64,000 bases of DNA from Melastoma dodecandrum (lineage: Eukaryota; Streptophyta; Magnoliopsida; Myrtales; Melastomataceae): NCBI GenBank assembly GCA_029817715.1, contig JARUPY010000531.1, positions 1-64,000 on the forward strand, given 5' to 3'. Below, one piece after another: positions 40,696 to 48,837 of the stretch. The position numbers and the translations under genes are program-made. Within the stretch, counting starts at the first letter, position 1. Each line of letters starts with the position of its first letter. The notes below the pieces were generated by a model. It saw only the letters and a list, made by a program, of their open reading frames with translations. It was not told the DNA's origin and searched no databases.

Positions 40696-41884
40696 TCACA
40701 AGCAATGGCCGCATAACGTAATCCAAGCTTCTGAGCCATAAATCCAAAAATATTCCGAGCTGACCGAATTTGAATTCTGAAGGAGCACCACCACTGATGT
40801 TCCCGGCTTGCAGTAAATCATGTTGCCCATTGCAGCCCCAGCTAGTCCAAAAACAACCTCTGCCTCTGAAAAAATGCGCTTCTGATCGGCTACCGAAAGG
40901 GTATCAGGTTCTATATCCACGGCCCCGTTCCGACGCAACAGATCAATTACTTCTTCCTGATTAGCGAGACTTCTGCTTTGTGTGCCATCGTTATATTTAT
41001 AAGTTCTTCTGCGAATAAACACCGTCTTTGCGACATCTGCTTCCGAGGGAGATGAGATCCTCTGCAGGCGCTCGCGCAATGCAGGCAACATTAACGCATC
41101 GTAAACGGAGGCATGCACATCTTGAGGATCGTCTGGCGAAAAGTCTGCGGCTGAAGCGATGATGAGCTCGTCAACCTCGACGAGGTCGTTAGGTGCCAGC
41201 GATACAATGGCCCTGTCCGAAACGAGCAGTGACAACATCTCCATCATCTTCGGGTGCAGCTTCGGAACTAGCAGCGGGCTGCGGTCACCCGGCAAGTGCA
41301 GCTCGGCAATCAGCAACCGGACCAAGGTGTCGACGATGAAATGGAAATAGTTGAAAGAAAAGCGCCCGCCTACCAGCACAGCGCGGTTCAGACGCATCGT
41401 CGGCTCCAGTGTCGCGCGCTGCGAAAAAAAACCAACTATCTTCAATTTTCTTGAAGTGCTCTGCATAGCAGATTGGGTTTTTTCCCAAAGACAATTCTCG
41501 ATGTATGATCCAGTGAATGCCACCGCTTCCGCATCGGGTCATCACTGCAGTCGAGTCACCGTGTACAAGCCCACTTTTGATCACTGCCAAATGTCGCGGT
41601 GGCAATGGGCGCTTCAAATTGAGAGTAAATCTTGAAGATCCGAAGATTGGATAGCGCGCGATTTCAATAAATTCTGGAGTATCGATTTTGGTGTAGGAAC
41701 CTTGTTTCGCGGGTATGCAAGTAATTTGCTGCTCGCGTATGGGGCGCTCGCAAGGGCTATTTTTAATCGTATCTGCAAACTTGCGACTTGATGCTCCCAT
41801 CAGCATCCGAAGAATCCTTTCAGCGCTTCGTAAGGCGGGCATCATTTGTGAGATCAGCGCTTTCAGGATCGATTCGATAGCCAT
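40696..41884 (-). CDS. GT61-family glycosyltransferase, one frameshift, low GC
   Basis: About 395-residue glycosyltransferase of family 61 (DUF563), which in bacteria builds capsule or LPS glycans. Visible are FNYFHFIVDTLVRLLIAE, VFIRRRTYKYN, NQEEVIDLLRRNGAVDIEPD and the signature IFSEAEVVFGLAGAAMGNMIYCKPG. A run of eight A at about 41424-41431 shifts the frame between the N-terminal part (from 41884) and the catalytic part; seven restores it. GC and codon use are clearly lower than in neighbouring genes, pointing to recent transfer. As prophage cargo it could alter surface sugars, for example to block further phage adsorption (inference). Confidence 0.82.
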
Positions 41885-41956
41885 CCATCAGCATAGCTTG
41901 GCCTCGTGTCGTAGCGAAATGGGGGAAAGGCCCGATGAGTAAGCCGCCTGCTCCTC

Positions 41957-42139
41957 CTACACCCGCTCGAACTGCTGCCGCTCCAACTCAGCCGGCGTGG
42001 CCCGACCGAAGATCGACACCGCAACCTTGAACCGGTTGAGCCGGCCGTTGGCCCTTTCGGCTACATCCGATAAGCAAGCGACGTACCGATTGAGAAAGAT
42101 TTCTGCAAAATAGAGAAATGAAGAACGGGGGGTGCAGGG
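41957..42139 (-). pseudogene. Truncated reading-frame remnant
   Basis: An open frame of 60 codons ending in TAG at 41957-41959 and lacking any start codon; it closes upstream with TAA at 42140-42142. The C-terminal half (AERANGRLNRFKVAVSIFGR, ending QQFERV) has a protein-like composition. I read it as the 3' end of a lost phage gene, without being able to name it. Confidence 0.3.
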
Positions 42140-42272
42140 TTAGGCTCACGGCGTCTAATCTGTCTACAATTTGCGCTTTATTTGGCCTCGTCGCCGGTCT
42201 GCTTCACGTCTTCGCAAAATGGCGCGCGGACTAAGGTAAATCCTGTCAGGACTAAAGCACGCCTCACCCTCG

Positions 42273-42449
42273 TCAGCTCCGCGTCATCGACCGGCCGGCG
42301 CGATGGACGAGCTGTGACCACGCGAGCGCCGCAGCCGATGCCTGGCTTTGCGTCGGATAGGTCAGGTGCGACTCGGCGATCTGCTCTCCGGCGTCAGAGA
42401 GGAGCACCCATTCCCAGGCCGGCACCGTGGGGCGGATATCGAAGTGCAT
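42273..42449 (-). CDS. Very small element-encoded protein
   Basis: 58 residues, MHFDIRPTVPAWEWVLLSDA and then GEQIAESHLTYPTQSQASAA, ending RSMTRS. The pattern of an aromatic strand (WEWVLLSDAGE) then IAES followed by an Ala-rich helix looks like a folded mini-domain, reminiscent of DUF1508-type small proteins, though I cannot confirm membership. No strong RBS is visible. Confidence 0.45.
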   Translation of the reverse strand: MHFDIRPTVPAWEWVLLSDAGEQIAESHLTYPTQSQASAAALAWSQLVHRAGRSMTRS

Positions 42450-42659
42450 GACAAGCCCGATAGCTAGCGGTCATGTCACAAGATTGGACCGAAGAAACTT
42501 CAGGCCTATGAGTACTTTGCTTTGGCCGAGTATCATATGAGATGAACTTCGCGTCGTCCCCAATATCCCCGCTATGCACCGAGTTTCCGCCGTACAGGCC
42601 CAAACGCGAAAAGCGGGCGCCCGGCCGAAGCCAGGCGCCCGCGACGGTGTTGACGGATG

Positions 42660-43364
42660 TTAACGGCCGGCGGTCGTGCACCGAACGCACCTCAGCTTCG
42701 GTTTGCGCTTACGGGTAATCTCAGCGAGGCGCCCTGACCCCTCGGTTCCGCATGCGCATCTCCATTCAACGATCCGGGGAACTCCGCTGCCGGGCGTCCG
42801 GGCCGCCTCTGCGGTGATAACCAAATCGCCGAAGCGGCGACCAAGAATACTCTGGAGATCAGACGACAGGCGGCGTTGTATTTTATTAGCGCTCTGCTCC
42901 GGCGGGAGCGCCCACCTCACATTGCCGGGCTCGTAGTCTCCATCGTTGTCCGGGAAACGGTCAATGCTGTGTTGGGCCGACGGCTTAGGCCCAATGTAAT
43001 CAAAAAAAGCAACGAAGCTCTTCTTCCATTGCTCACACACCGTAATGCCACGACCGCCATAACGGTGGAACGCGACATTCTTCGGGTCGTGGCACCGGCC
43101 GATCATCGCCCGCCACGTACGGTACTCTGGGCTCTTATCGCCCCTTGAGGCATGTCCGTGTCTTCGGCTTCGAAGGACGACGCCGTCGACTGCCGCGCAC
43201 CCGCAGCTGGTCGAATGCCCATTCTTGAGCGCGGCCGTACGGACGAATGTGCGTTGACCGCAGTCGCACTCGCAATCCCAGCCTCGAACCCCGGCTCGGT
43301 AAGAAGGCGCTTTGGCTATTAGGCGTCCGAACTTGGCGCCTGTGAGATCGATCGCGCGCGGCAT
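42660..43364 (-). CDS. Phage HNH/AP2-like zinc protein
   Basis: 234-residue protein of the phage group annotated as AP2 or HNH-like. The N-terminal zinc module is FGRLIAKAPSY...WDCECDCGQ with TSCGC. The central block is SPEYRTWRAMIGRCHDPKN, YGGRGITVCEQWKKSF and SIDRFPDNDGDYEPGNVRWA, the recurrent core of these proteins. A second zinc module, RFGDLVITAEAA...WRCACG with CVRC, sits at the C-terminus. Relatives are often free-standing homing-type nucleases or DNA binders. The start at 43364 is preferred to the GTG at 43376. Confidence 0.75.
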   Translation of the reverse strand: MPRAIDLTGAKFGRLIAKAPSYRAGVRGWDCECDCGQRTFVRTAALKNGHSTSCGCAAVDGVVLRSRRHGHASRGDKSPEYRTWRAMIGRCHDPKNVAFHRYGGRGITVCEQWKKSFVAFFDYIGPKPSAQHSIDRFPDNDGDYEPGNVRWALPPEQSANKIQRRLSSDLQSILGRRFGDLVITAEAARTPGSGVPRIVEWRCACGTEGSGRLAEITRKRKPKLRCVRCTTAGR

Positions 43365-43421
43365 GGCAGCACCCACATTTGCCGTGAGTATGCCAGAGGG
43401 GCTGATTTAGGGAAGCGAAGA

Positions 43422-43877
43422 TCACCTCTTTAGCTGTGCGCCCTCCAAACGCTCGATGCGCCCGGTAAGCCGATCCTCGACACGACCGATGCGTGCACGA
43501 ACGGCGTCAACCTCCCGCTCCTGCATCCTCCAGTGGACCTCGTGCTCCGCGCGGCTGACCTGATTGTTGGCCAGCGCCTCGATGCGCTTGTCGGCCTTGT
43601 CCTGGATCAGCAGCAAGGAGCTTTTGAGATCGCCCTGCCCATCTTTCAGACGATAGTAGGCGAGCCCGCCGACCACAGTGAGCACGCCGACGCTGGTGCC
43701 GAGCGCAGACCAGATCACACCCCAAGGGGTAGCGCTGCGCTTGTCGATCTTGTCGCCGAGCGCGTTCAGTGCCGAGACGACGGTACTGAGCGAACCGGCG
43801 ATGCCCTCGACGCGCGTTTCGAGCGCGGAGAGGCGCGAGTCCGCGTGCGGGTGCAGCGGCGGTTGCTGGCTAGTCAC
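43422..43877 (-). CDS. Phage-type membrane protein with coiled coil
   Basis: About 151 residues. A cytosolic N-terminal helix (LSALETRVEGIAGSLSTVVS) leads to one transmembrane segment (TPWGVIWSALGTSVGVLTVVGG), then a long C-terminal coiled coil (QDKADKRIEALANNQVSRAE, RIGRVEDRLTGRIERLEG). Proteins of this shape lie next to lysis genes in many phages. The start is taken as GTG 43877. Confidence 0.6.
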   Translation of the reverse strand: MTSQQPPLHPHADSRLSALETRVEGIAGSLSTVVSALNALGDKIDKRSATPWGVIWSALGTSVGVLTVVGGLAYYRLKDGQGDLKSSLLLIQDKADKRIEALANNQVSRAEHEVHWRMQEREVDAVRARIGRVEDRLTGRIERLEGAQLKR

Positions 43878-43997
43878 GGTGGCCCCCAAGGCCAGAGGCG
43901 CGCCGGTGTTCCGGTCGCGCGTTGCGATAAGCGAACCGGCCCTCCATGAGAGACAAGCCGGCTTGTGTTCGGCGGACGAGAGGCAAGCGCCGGCAGA

Positions 43998-44315
43998 TCA
44001 GGGCTTGGCGAAGTCCCGGCGGACGGCCTCGATCCAGGCGATGGCACGGGCCCCGCACCGGGTCTTCTCGCGGTCGAGCGCCTTCGCCCGCCCAATGATC
44101 CGCACCACGTCGGCCGTGGTCAGGTCGCGGTCGGGGATCGCCGGGAAGGACGTCTTCAGGCAGACCGCGACGTCTGCGGGCGGCGCGGGCAGCGTCACCC
44201 GGATATCGGCCGGCGCCAGCGGATCGATCGCCGGCGGTTCAGAGTGCGCGCAGGCGCCGAGAAAGGTCGCGAGGCACGCAAGCGTTGTCGCGACGCGGAT
44301 CATGGGCCAGCGCAT
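43998..44315 (-). CDS. Rz1-like outer-membrane spanin subunit
   Basis: 105-residue lipoprotein with signal and lipobox (ATTLACLATFLGACAHSE), followed by a Pro/Ala-rich stretch and a short helix. It starts inside the end of the preceding Rz-like gene in another reading frame (77-nt overlap), the classic Rz/Rz1 arrangement. Rz1 pairs with Rz to fuse inner and outer membranes at the last step of phage lysis. Confidence 0.65.
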   Translation of the reverse strand: MRWPMIRVATTLACLATFLGACAHSEPPAIDPLAPADIRVTLPAPPADVAVCLKTSFPAIPDRDLTTADVVRIIGRAKALDREKTRCGARAIAWIEAVRRDFAKP

Positions 44316-44690
44316 CGTTCAGTTCCTTCAGGTGGGCGGTATCGGCTTGTTCGGCTTCGAGGTCGCGGGTCGCCTGTTCGGCGATGGCGCGGGCGTCGGC
44401 CTCGGCGAGGTCACCGCGCATCCGCTCGGCCTCCATCGCGATGGCGTGCTGGCGGGCGTCGGCCGCGCGGCGGATCTCGCGCCCTCGGCACCCTGCCAGA
44501 GGAGGCCGAACAGCCCGAGGCCAGCGGCGAGTCCGAGGAGGACAGCACGGAGCACCGGCGCCCGGCATTGATGGGCGACCAGCAGAAGCAGGAGCGCGGC
44601 GCCGATCGCGACGAGGGCGACCGTTGCGACCGGGGCCCACAGGCCAGAGAGGAATCCGAGCAGGATTCCGGTGGGCGAGAAATCGAGCAT
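44239..44690 (-). CDS. Rz-like inner-membrane spanin subunit, one frameshift
   Basis: About 150 residues. Two hydrophobic helices (LWAPVATVALVAIGAALLLL and VLRAVLLGLAAGLGLFGLLW) anchor it, followed by a long Ala/Glu coiled coil (MEAERMRGDLAEADARAIAE) and a basic C-terminus. The frame breaks at about 44476-44482, where CGCG is two bases too long. It starts 4 bp after the endolysin stop. The order endolysin, Rz, Rz1 is canonical. Confidence 0.65.
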
Positions 44691-44694
44691 GGCG

Positions 44695-45228
44695 TCAGAT
44701 CCCCTTGAGGCAGAGGGCTTCCTCGGCCTTGCGGCGCTTCACGAGACCCGGGATGACGCGACCGCCGGCCTTGTCGTAGGCGAGGATCGCGCGGCAGGCG
44801 GCGCGGCGCTCGCCGGCGTTGTAGAGGCGCGCGACCGACGACTTGCAGAAGCCGGCCGAGCCGATGTTGTAGGAGAGGCTGAGGAAGGCGGCGTAGACGT
44901 CGTCGCCCATCGGCCGGGTGACGCACCGCTCCAGGGCGGGCGCGAAGTCCTCGGTGAGCCGCGTCAGCAGCATCGCGTCGCACTGCGGCTTGGTGAAGGT
45001 CATCCCCATGCGGATGCCCTTCGTCTCCCCGACGCACACCGTCGGGACGTCGCCGGAGATCGGGATGTAGGCCGTGGTCCGCATCCCTTCGAAGCCGATG
45101 AGCACCGTGCAGCAAAGCGCGGCCAGTGCGGTGCCGGCGGTGAGGCGGCTTTTGCCCTTTGTGGTGACGACGGCGGCGGCGACCGGAGATGCCGCAACGG
45201 CCCGGCGGCGAAAGAACGGGAAGCCCAT
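44695..45228 (-). CDS. GH24 phage endolysin (lysozyme), SAR-like
   Basis: 177-residue muramidase that hydrolyses peptidoglycan glycan strands. The catalytic Glu47 is in IGFEGMRTTAY, with the downstream SGDVPTVCVGET supplying Asp and Thr of the GH24 triad. YAAFLSLSYNIGSAGFCKSS and RRKAEEALCLKG are family segments. A weakly hydrophobic segment just before the catalytic Glu (LTAGTALAALCCTVLIG) resembles a signal-arrest-release domain, as in P21-type endolysins. ATG 45228 overlaps the holin stop (TGATG), and GGAGAGG lies upstream. Confidence 0.92.
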   Translation of the reverse strand: MGFPFFRRRAVAASPVAAAVVTTKGKSRLTAGTALAALCCTVLIGFEGMRTTAYIPISGDVPTVCVGETKGIRMGMTFTKPQCDAMLLTRLTEDFAPALERCVTRPMGDDVYAAFLSLSYNIGSAGFCKSSVARLYNAGERRAACRAILAYDKAGGRVIPGLVKRRKAEEALCLKGI

Positions 45229-45515
45229 CACGCCTCTCCGCTCACCTTCTTCTGACGAACGAGGCGCAGGAGCAGCGACGCGAGGGTGATCCCCATCGCG
45301 AGTAAGGCGAACTTCACCGGGCTGATCGGCGGACTGCCGGCCAGCATGTCGACACCGGTCTGAAGGACCGTGAGGACGATGCCGAGCACGTCGAGCCACA
45401 CACTCCAGGCGTGGCGCAGCACGAGACGCCAGTTCGGGATGGCAATGCGGTGCCAGCGGTCGGCCAGCGCGGCGCGCGCGCGGGCGAGCACGCCCGGCTC
45501 GGTCGGGGTGTCCAT
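45228..45515 (-). CDS. Holin-like membrane protein
   Basis: 95 residues with a cytosolic amphipathic N-terminus and two transmembrane segments (SVWLDVLGIVLTVLQTGVDM and VKFALLAMGITLASLLLRLV), ending in a basic tail (RQKKVSGEA). Its size, topology and direct overlap with the endolysin start make a holin or pinholin the best call; the sequence family itself is not one I can name. Confidence 0.7.
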   Translation of the reverse strand: MDTPTEPGVLARARAALADRWHRIAIPNWRLVLRHAWSVWLDVLGIVLTVLQTGVDMLAGSPPISPVKFALLAMGITLASLLLRLVRQKKVSGEA

Positions 45516-45533
45516 CGGAGATCTCCGGAGGGT

Positions 45534-45743
45534 TCAGAAGCGGGTCGACCCGCGCAGGCACAGCGGCGTCAGCTCGTCGAGTTCGAGGGTGCGCAGGCGG
45601 TCGCCGTCGTGGACGAGGAGCCCGTTCGGCAGGATCGGCGGCCCGGCGAGAAGGTTCATCGGGAAAGGCTTTGTCGGCAGGCGCACCGTCCAGGCCGAGG
45701 CCGACCCCGCGCCGACGAGAAGCAGGGCCAGCAGGACGCGCAC
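45534..45743 (-). CDS. Small secreted phage-type protein
   Basis: 69 residues with a signal peptide (VLLALLLVGAGSASA) and a mature part reading LPNGLLVHDGDRLRTLELDE, ending CLRGSTRF. Unrecognised. It is 18 bp before the holin gene and 14 bp after the upstream gene, so it belongs to the lysis transcript. Confidence 0.55.
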   Translation of the reverse strand: MRVLLALLLVGAGSASAWTVRLPTKPFPMNLLAGPPILPNGLLVHDGDRLRTLELDELTPLCLRGSTRF

Positions 45744-45757
45744 CGATGGGTCCCCGA

Positions 45758-46085
45758 TCAGACGCGGGGCGGAACGGTGCCGGGGGCGGGCGGCGACGGG
45801 GGCATGCCGGGCGCGTTAGGGGCGCCGGGCACCGGGGGCAGCGTCGAGATCGTCTGCGACAGCGACGTGATCTGCTGGTCCTTGGCCTTCGAACCGAAGG
45901 ACGAGCCGAGCCAGTAGTTGAGCACGGCGCCGAACCCGCCCGTCTGGGTGGTGAGCAGCACGGTGCTGATCGTGTCGTTTCAGGTGAGGCACAAGCAGGA
46001 TGATCCCGCAGACGACGACGAAGCCGACGACGGTGACCACCGAGACGATGACGGCGCCTAGATGCTGGATGCGGTCGGGGTTCAT
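45758..46085 (-). CDS. Small phage membrane protein, one frameshift
   Basis: About 108 residues once an extra A is removed (a TTT run on the plus strand at 45978-45980). MNPDRIQHLGAVIVSVVTVV begins a single transmembrane helix, followed by NDTISTVLLTTQTGGFGAVL, YWLGSSFGSKAKDQQI and a Pro-rich tail. Related small proteins with GSSxGSKAKD occur beside phage lysis genes; a holin-like or structural accessory role is possible. Confidence 0.55.
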
Positions 46086-46111
46086 CAAAACCTCTGAAGG
46101 ATCGCGGCCGA

Positions 46112-46474
46112 TCACCGGCCGAGGATGGCGATCCGCGCCCGGATCACGCATCGGCTCTCGATGCCGAGGCGGCGGGCGAGGCCGTGGGACAGGTCGATCG
46201 CGCGGTGGAGCCGGGGATGCGGGCCCCGGTCGTTCACCCGGCAGATGACGGAGCGGCCCGTCGCGGGATCGGTGACCTGGACGCGGGTGCCGAACGGAAG
46301 CCACCAGGACGCACAGGTGTCGCCCCACGGGTCGAAGCGCTCGCCGTTGGCGGTGACCCGCCCGCTCTCGAGGCCGTAGAACGAGACGAGGCCGAGCGTG
46401 TCGGCATGGGCGGGCGCTCCCGCGAGCACGAGGCACGCAAGCACGGCCCGCAGCGCGAGGTGCAGGAGAAGCAT
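46112..46474 (-). CDS. RlpA-like double-psi beta-barrel protein
   Basis: 120 residues with a signal peptide (LRAVLACLVLAGAPAHA) and an RlpA-like DPBB fold: VSFYGLESGRVTANGERFD, LPFGTRVQVTDPATGRSVI, CRVNDRGPH and RAIDLSHGLARRLGI. RlpA proteins bind or cleave peptidoglycan; the short phage-borne version probably helps lysis or entry. Start at 46474. Confidence 0.85.
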   Translation of the reverse strand: MLLLHLALRAVLACLVLAGAPAHADTLGLVSFYGLESGRVTANGERFDPWGDTCASWWLPFGTRVQVTDPATGRSVICRVNDRGPHPRLHRAIDLSHGLARRLGIESRCVIRARIAILGR

Positions 46475-46524
46475 TGGATTTCCAGGGTGTCGTGGGCTGG
46501 GGCGGTCCGCTTTCGGCGGGCGCT

Positions 46525-47050
46525 TCAGAGCAGGACGTTGCGACCGCAGTTCTGCGTGCCCGTCCCGGCGTCGCTGACGTAGGCGCCGGTCGCGGGCGTG
46601 TTGTTGCGCGCCGCGTTCACCTTGCGGATTCCCTCGTACATCGTCCCGTAACACCCGCTGTCGATGCGCAGGCACGGGTCGGCGGTGAAGGTCTCACATA
46701 ACACGTCGTTGATTCGGGTGAGCTTGCTGCTGCCCATGACGATGAAGTGGTTCAGCGCGTGCTTCAGGCCCGTGGCCTGGGTGTCGACGAGGAAGACCGT
46801 CGAGTTGAATACGCCCACATCGTAACAGCCGTTCTGGATCTGGAGCGCGGCGACGGGGCTGTCGTAGACCTCCATGTAGAACAGCACGCCTTCGAACTTG
46901 AACTGCGCGATGTTGCCGAGCACGGCGCCGTACTTCGAGGCGTTGATGTGCCCGCCCTTCCAGTGCATGCCGGGGCTGAGATCGCCCTGGCTTTGCCAAT
47001 CCAGGCCGGTCTGCACGCCCGCAGCGAGCGGGACATTGAGGAGTGCGCGG
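46525..47050 (-). pseudogene. C-terminal stub of a phage tail-type protein
   Basis: About 170 residues of beta-rich sequence without a start: QGDLSPGMHWKGGHINASKY, NIAQFKFEGVLFYMEVYDSP, ALQIQNGCYDVGVFNSTVFL, then a short C-terminal domain ending NCGRNVLL. The repeating short strands ending in G or N look like a right-handed beta-helix of a tail spike or similar surface protein. Homology-like character stops at about 47.03-47.06 kb, where a gene on the other strand begins mid-sequence. The 5' part is probably deleted. Confidence 0.6.
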
Positions 47051-47349
47051 CCCTCGTCGCGCCCCTGGAGGAAGGCCAGCGCCTGTCCCGCACACAGCGC
47101 CCGCGGATTGAGGACGCGATGGAGGCGGCCCGCGCCCGCATCGCCGCCGAGGCGAAGACCAGGGAGACCGACGAGCAGACCGATGAGTCGGAGGACGACG
47201 AGGTCGACCCGAAGGACTCTGATTTCCAGCGCGGCGTCCGGGCCAGGCGGGAGGGCCAGACCAAGTGCGTGATCGCGGCCATTCGCGAGGACGAGGAGCG
47301 GTTCCGCCGGTGGCGGGCGGGCTTCGAGTCCGTCGAAGCGGAAGGCTGA
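47036..47349 (+). pseudogene. C-terminal stub of a plus-strand phage gene
   Basis: About 103 residues of charged helical sequence reading from the same junction: LVAPLEEGQRLSRTQRPRIE, then a Glu/Asp-rich part (DEQTDESEDDEVDPKDSDFQ) and IREDEERFRRWRAGFESVEA. Composition and codon bias fit a genuine protein terminus, but no start or N-terminal domain exists, because the sequence upstream belongs to the opposite-strand tail-type protein. Function unknown. Confidence 0.5.
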
Positions 47350-47352
47350 CGG

Positions 47353-47475
47353 ATGGCCGAGCATCCCCAACGCCTCCGCGCCCGCGACCTGTGCTGCCAG
47401 GGCCAGATCCTCATCGCCATGGCGCGCGGCAGGCGCCCGTGCCTGATTCCCTACACGATACCGCTAGCCTCGTAG
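47353..47475 (+). CDS. Possible 40-residue peptide
   Basis: MAEHPQRLRARDLCCQGQIL, then a hydrophobic/basic end closing at IPLAS. It starts 4 bp after the preceding stop, as expected for a coupled gene, and ends just inside the convergent DUF3606 gene. Too short for certainty. Confidence 0.35.
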   Translation: MAEHPQRLRARDLCCQGQILIAMARGRRPCLIPYTIPLAS

Positions 47476-47642
47476 GGCCAAGGCTTACCGAGCTCGGCGG
47501 CGACCGCGGCTGGGTCCTCACCAACCGCACGAACAGCAGCTTCGATGTCCTCGACCGGGACCTGGAACCGGCGAGCCCAATACGCTCTGGCGCTCGCATC
47601 CTGGATGTTCACGCGCTTCGGCTCGTAAGACGGTTCAGCCAT
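47451..47642 (-). CDS. DUF3606-family small protein
   Basis: 63 residues: MAEPSYEPKRVNIQDASARA, then YWARRFQVPVEDIEAAVRAV and EDPAAVAAELGK. This is the DUF3606 pattern, small acidic helical proteins common in Methylobacterium and rhizobia, of unknown role. ATG 47642 has GGAGG 5 nt upstream, better than the ATG at 47663. Confidence 0.75.
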   Translation of the reverse strand: MAEPSYEPKRVNIQDASARAYWARRFQVPVEDIEAAVRAVGEDPAAVAAELGKPWPYEASGIV

Positions 47643-47717
47643 CGGGTCCTCCGGCATCGGCAATCCGCCGGAGGCGAAATGGTTCTCAGAGGCGCTCCGA
47701 TGAGCGCCCCATCGCCT

Positions 47718-48053
47718 TCATTGCAGGTGGTCAGTGCGGGGAGCTGTCAAAGCCTGCGCACAGTCCTTGAGATCGTGCGCGATCGTCTGGATGGCGTCTG
47801 CCATCCCCGCGTCTTCTGCGAGCCCAGCGGAGACCGCCTCCAGGGAAACGATTTTCTGCATCAGGAAATCGAGTGCGATCGGGTTGAGGCTGGCAGCGCC
47901 GGTCGCTTCGATTGTGTCACAAGCATGCCACAAGCGAGTAATCGCCTCCTGCAACTGCTTAGTCGCAAAACTAACGACATCAGAAGTGGACGGTATGCTT
48001 TCCGCTTCCTTAATCAAGATGCCATCCCAGCAATCCGCCTGCACTGCTCTCAC
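47718..48053 (-). CDS. Hypothetical helical protein
   Basis: 111 residues, mostly helical (SFATKQLQEAITRLWHACDT, LDFLMQKIVSLEAVSAGLAE, QTIAHDLKDCAQALTA). It has no signal or known motif. Composition is protein-like and GC is lower than in surrounding genes. Unrecognised; the start is uncertain. Confidence 0.5.
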   Translation of the reverse strand: MRAVQADCWDGILIKEAESIPSTSDVVSFATKQLQEAITRLWHACDTIEATGAASLNPIALDFLMQKIVSLEAVSAGLAEDAGMADAIQTIAHDLKDCAQALTAPRTDHLQ

Positions 48054-48158
48054 AAGGTCTTGCGCGCCAATCTATGTAGATTTGGTTTCATGCTTGAGCG
48101 TGCCGCCGTGACTAGCGTCGCTGGCGCACACCGTGGCCGCACGTTGATGCTGCGTCCT

Positions 48159-48437
48159 CTAGCGTTGACCTGGAATGCTCCCGCTGCGGGTCGGTCGAAC
48201 CGAATTGATTGGATCGGCCAGCGACCGGGCTTCGATGCGATGCATCATCCGGCCCGTACCCAGCTTGGCGCGCAGCTTGGCCATCGTGCCTCCCAGCACC
48301 AGGATCGCGAGCGCCAGAGCGAAGACGGACAGCGTGTGCCGGATGGCATCGGCATCCTGCCGGCCAGCCCGTGTGATCAGCCAGCCGATGCCGACGAAGC
48401 CTATGGTCACGAAGAGCGGCATCGACAGATCCGGCAT
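48159..48437 (-). CDS. Small two-helix membrane protein
   Basis: About 92 residues starting MPDLSMPLFVTIGFVGIGWL; a second hydrophobic helix is FALALAILVLGGTMAKL, followed by a basic C-terminus. GGAGG lies 6-7 nt before ATG 48437. Function unknown. It is head-to-head with the Cys-rich gene at 48479. Confidence 0.6.
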   Translation of the reverse strand: MPDLSMPLFVTIGFVGIGWLITRAGRQDADAIRHTLSVFALALAILVLGGTMAKLRAKLGTGRMMHRIEARSLADPINSVRPTRSGSIPGQR

Positions 48438-48478
48438 CGGTCCCTCCGGCTCGATCCGTCTCATCTAGGGGGGATGGC

Positions 48479-48793
48479 GTGAGCGAGAACACCATCGCCG
48501 ACCTCTTCGCCCTCAACCGAGCCATGACGCCCCAGGAGCGCAAGCGCCTGCGGGCTGCCACGATGCCGAAGGGCTACGCGGCGGTGCCCGGTACCGGACC
48601 CGCTGACGAGTCCTGTGGGTCGTGCGTCCATCTCGTCCGGCGGCAGATGGCGAAGACGTACCTTAAATGCGGGTTGATGCAGCGCGGCTGGACGCGCGGT
48701 CCCGCCTCGGACGTGCGGGCGAAGACGCCGGCGTGCTCGCGATGGCAGCGACTCATCCCTGCTAACGCCCTCGATGTCGCGGGGGCGGTATGA
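48479..48793 (+). CDS. Small Cys-rich phage-type protein
   Basis: 104 residues from a GTG with a G-rich RBS. DLFALNRAMTPQERKRLRAA is an N-terminal helix; the core SCGSCVHLVRRQMAKTYLKC...CSRWQ contains a CxxC and further Cys, a probable zinc site. Similar short proteins are widespread in alphaproteobacterial prophages, without known function. Confidence 0.65.
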   Translation: MSENTIADLFALNRAMTPQERKRLRAATMPKGYAAVPGTGPADESCGSCVHLVRRQMAKTYLKCGLMQRGWTRGPASDVRAKTPACSRWQRLIPANALDVAGAV

Positions 48794-48837
48794 TCACAGC
48801 GCGCTCATTCATATATCGCGGTGTGTCGCTCGAATTT

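Noticed and set aside
41957..42139. Transposase fragment left of the HNH-like gene
   Set aside because: No DDE or HUH motif, terminal inverted repeats or target duplications; the fragment cannot be assigned.
42182..42451. 89-residue plus-strand protein
   Set aside because: No motif and low-complexity Arg/Ser/Thr composition; the opposite strand holds a better small gene.
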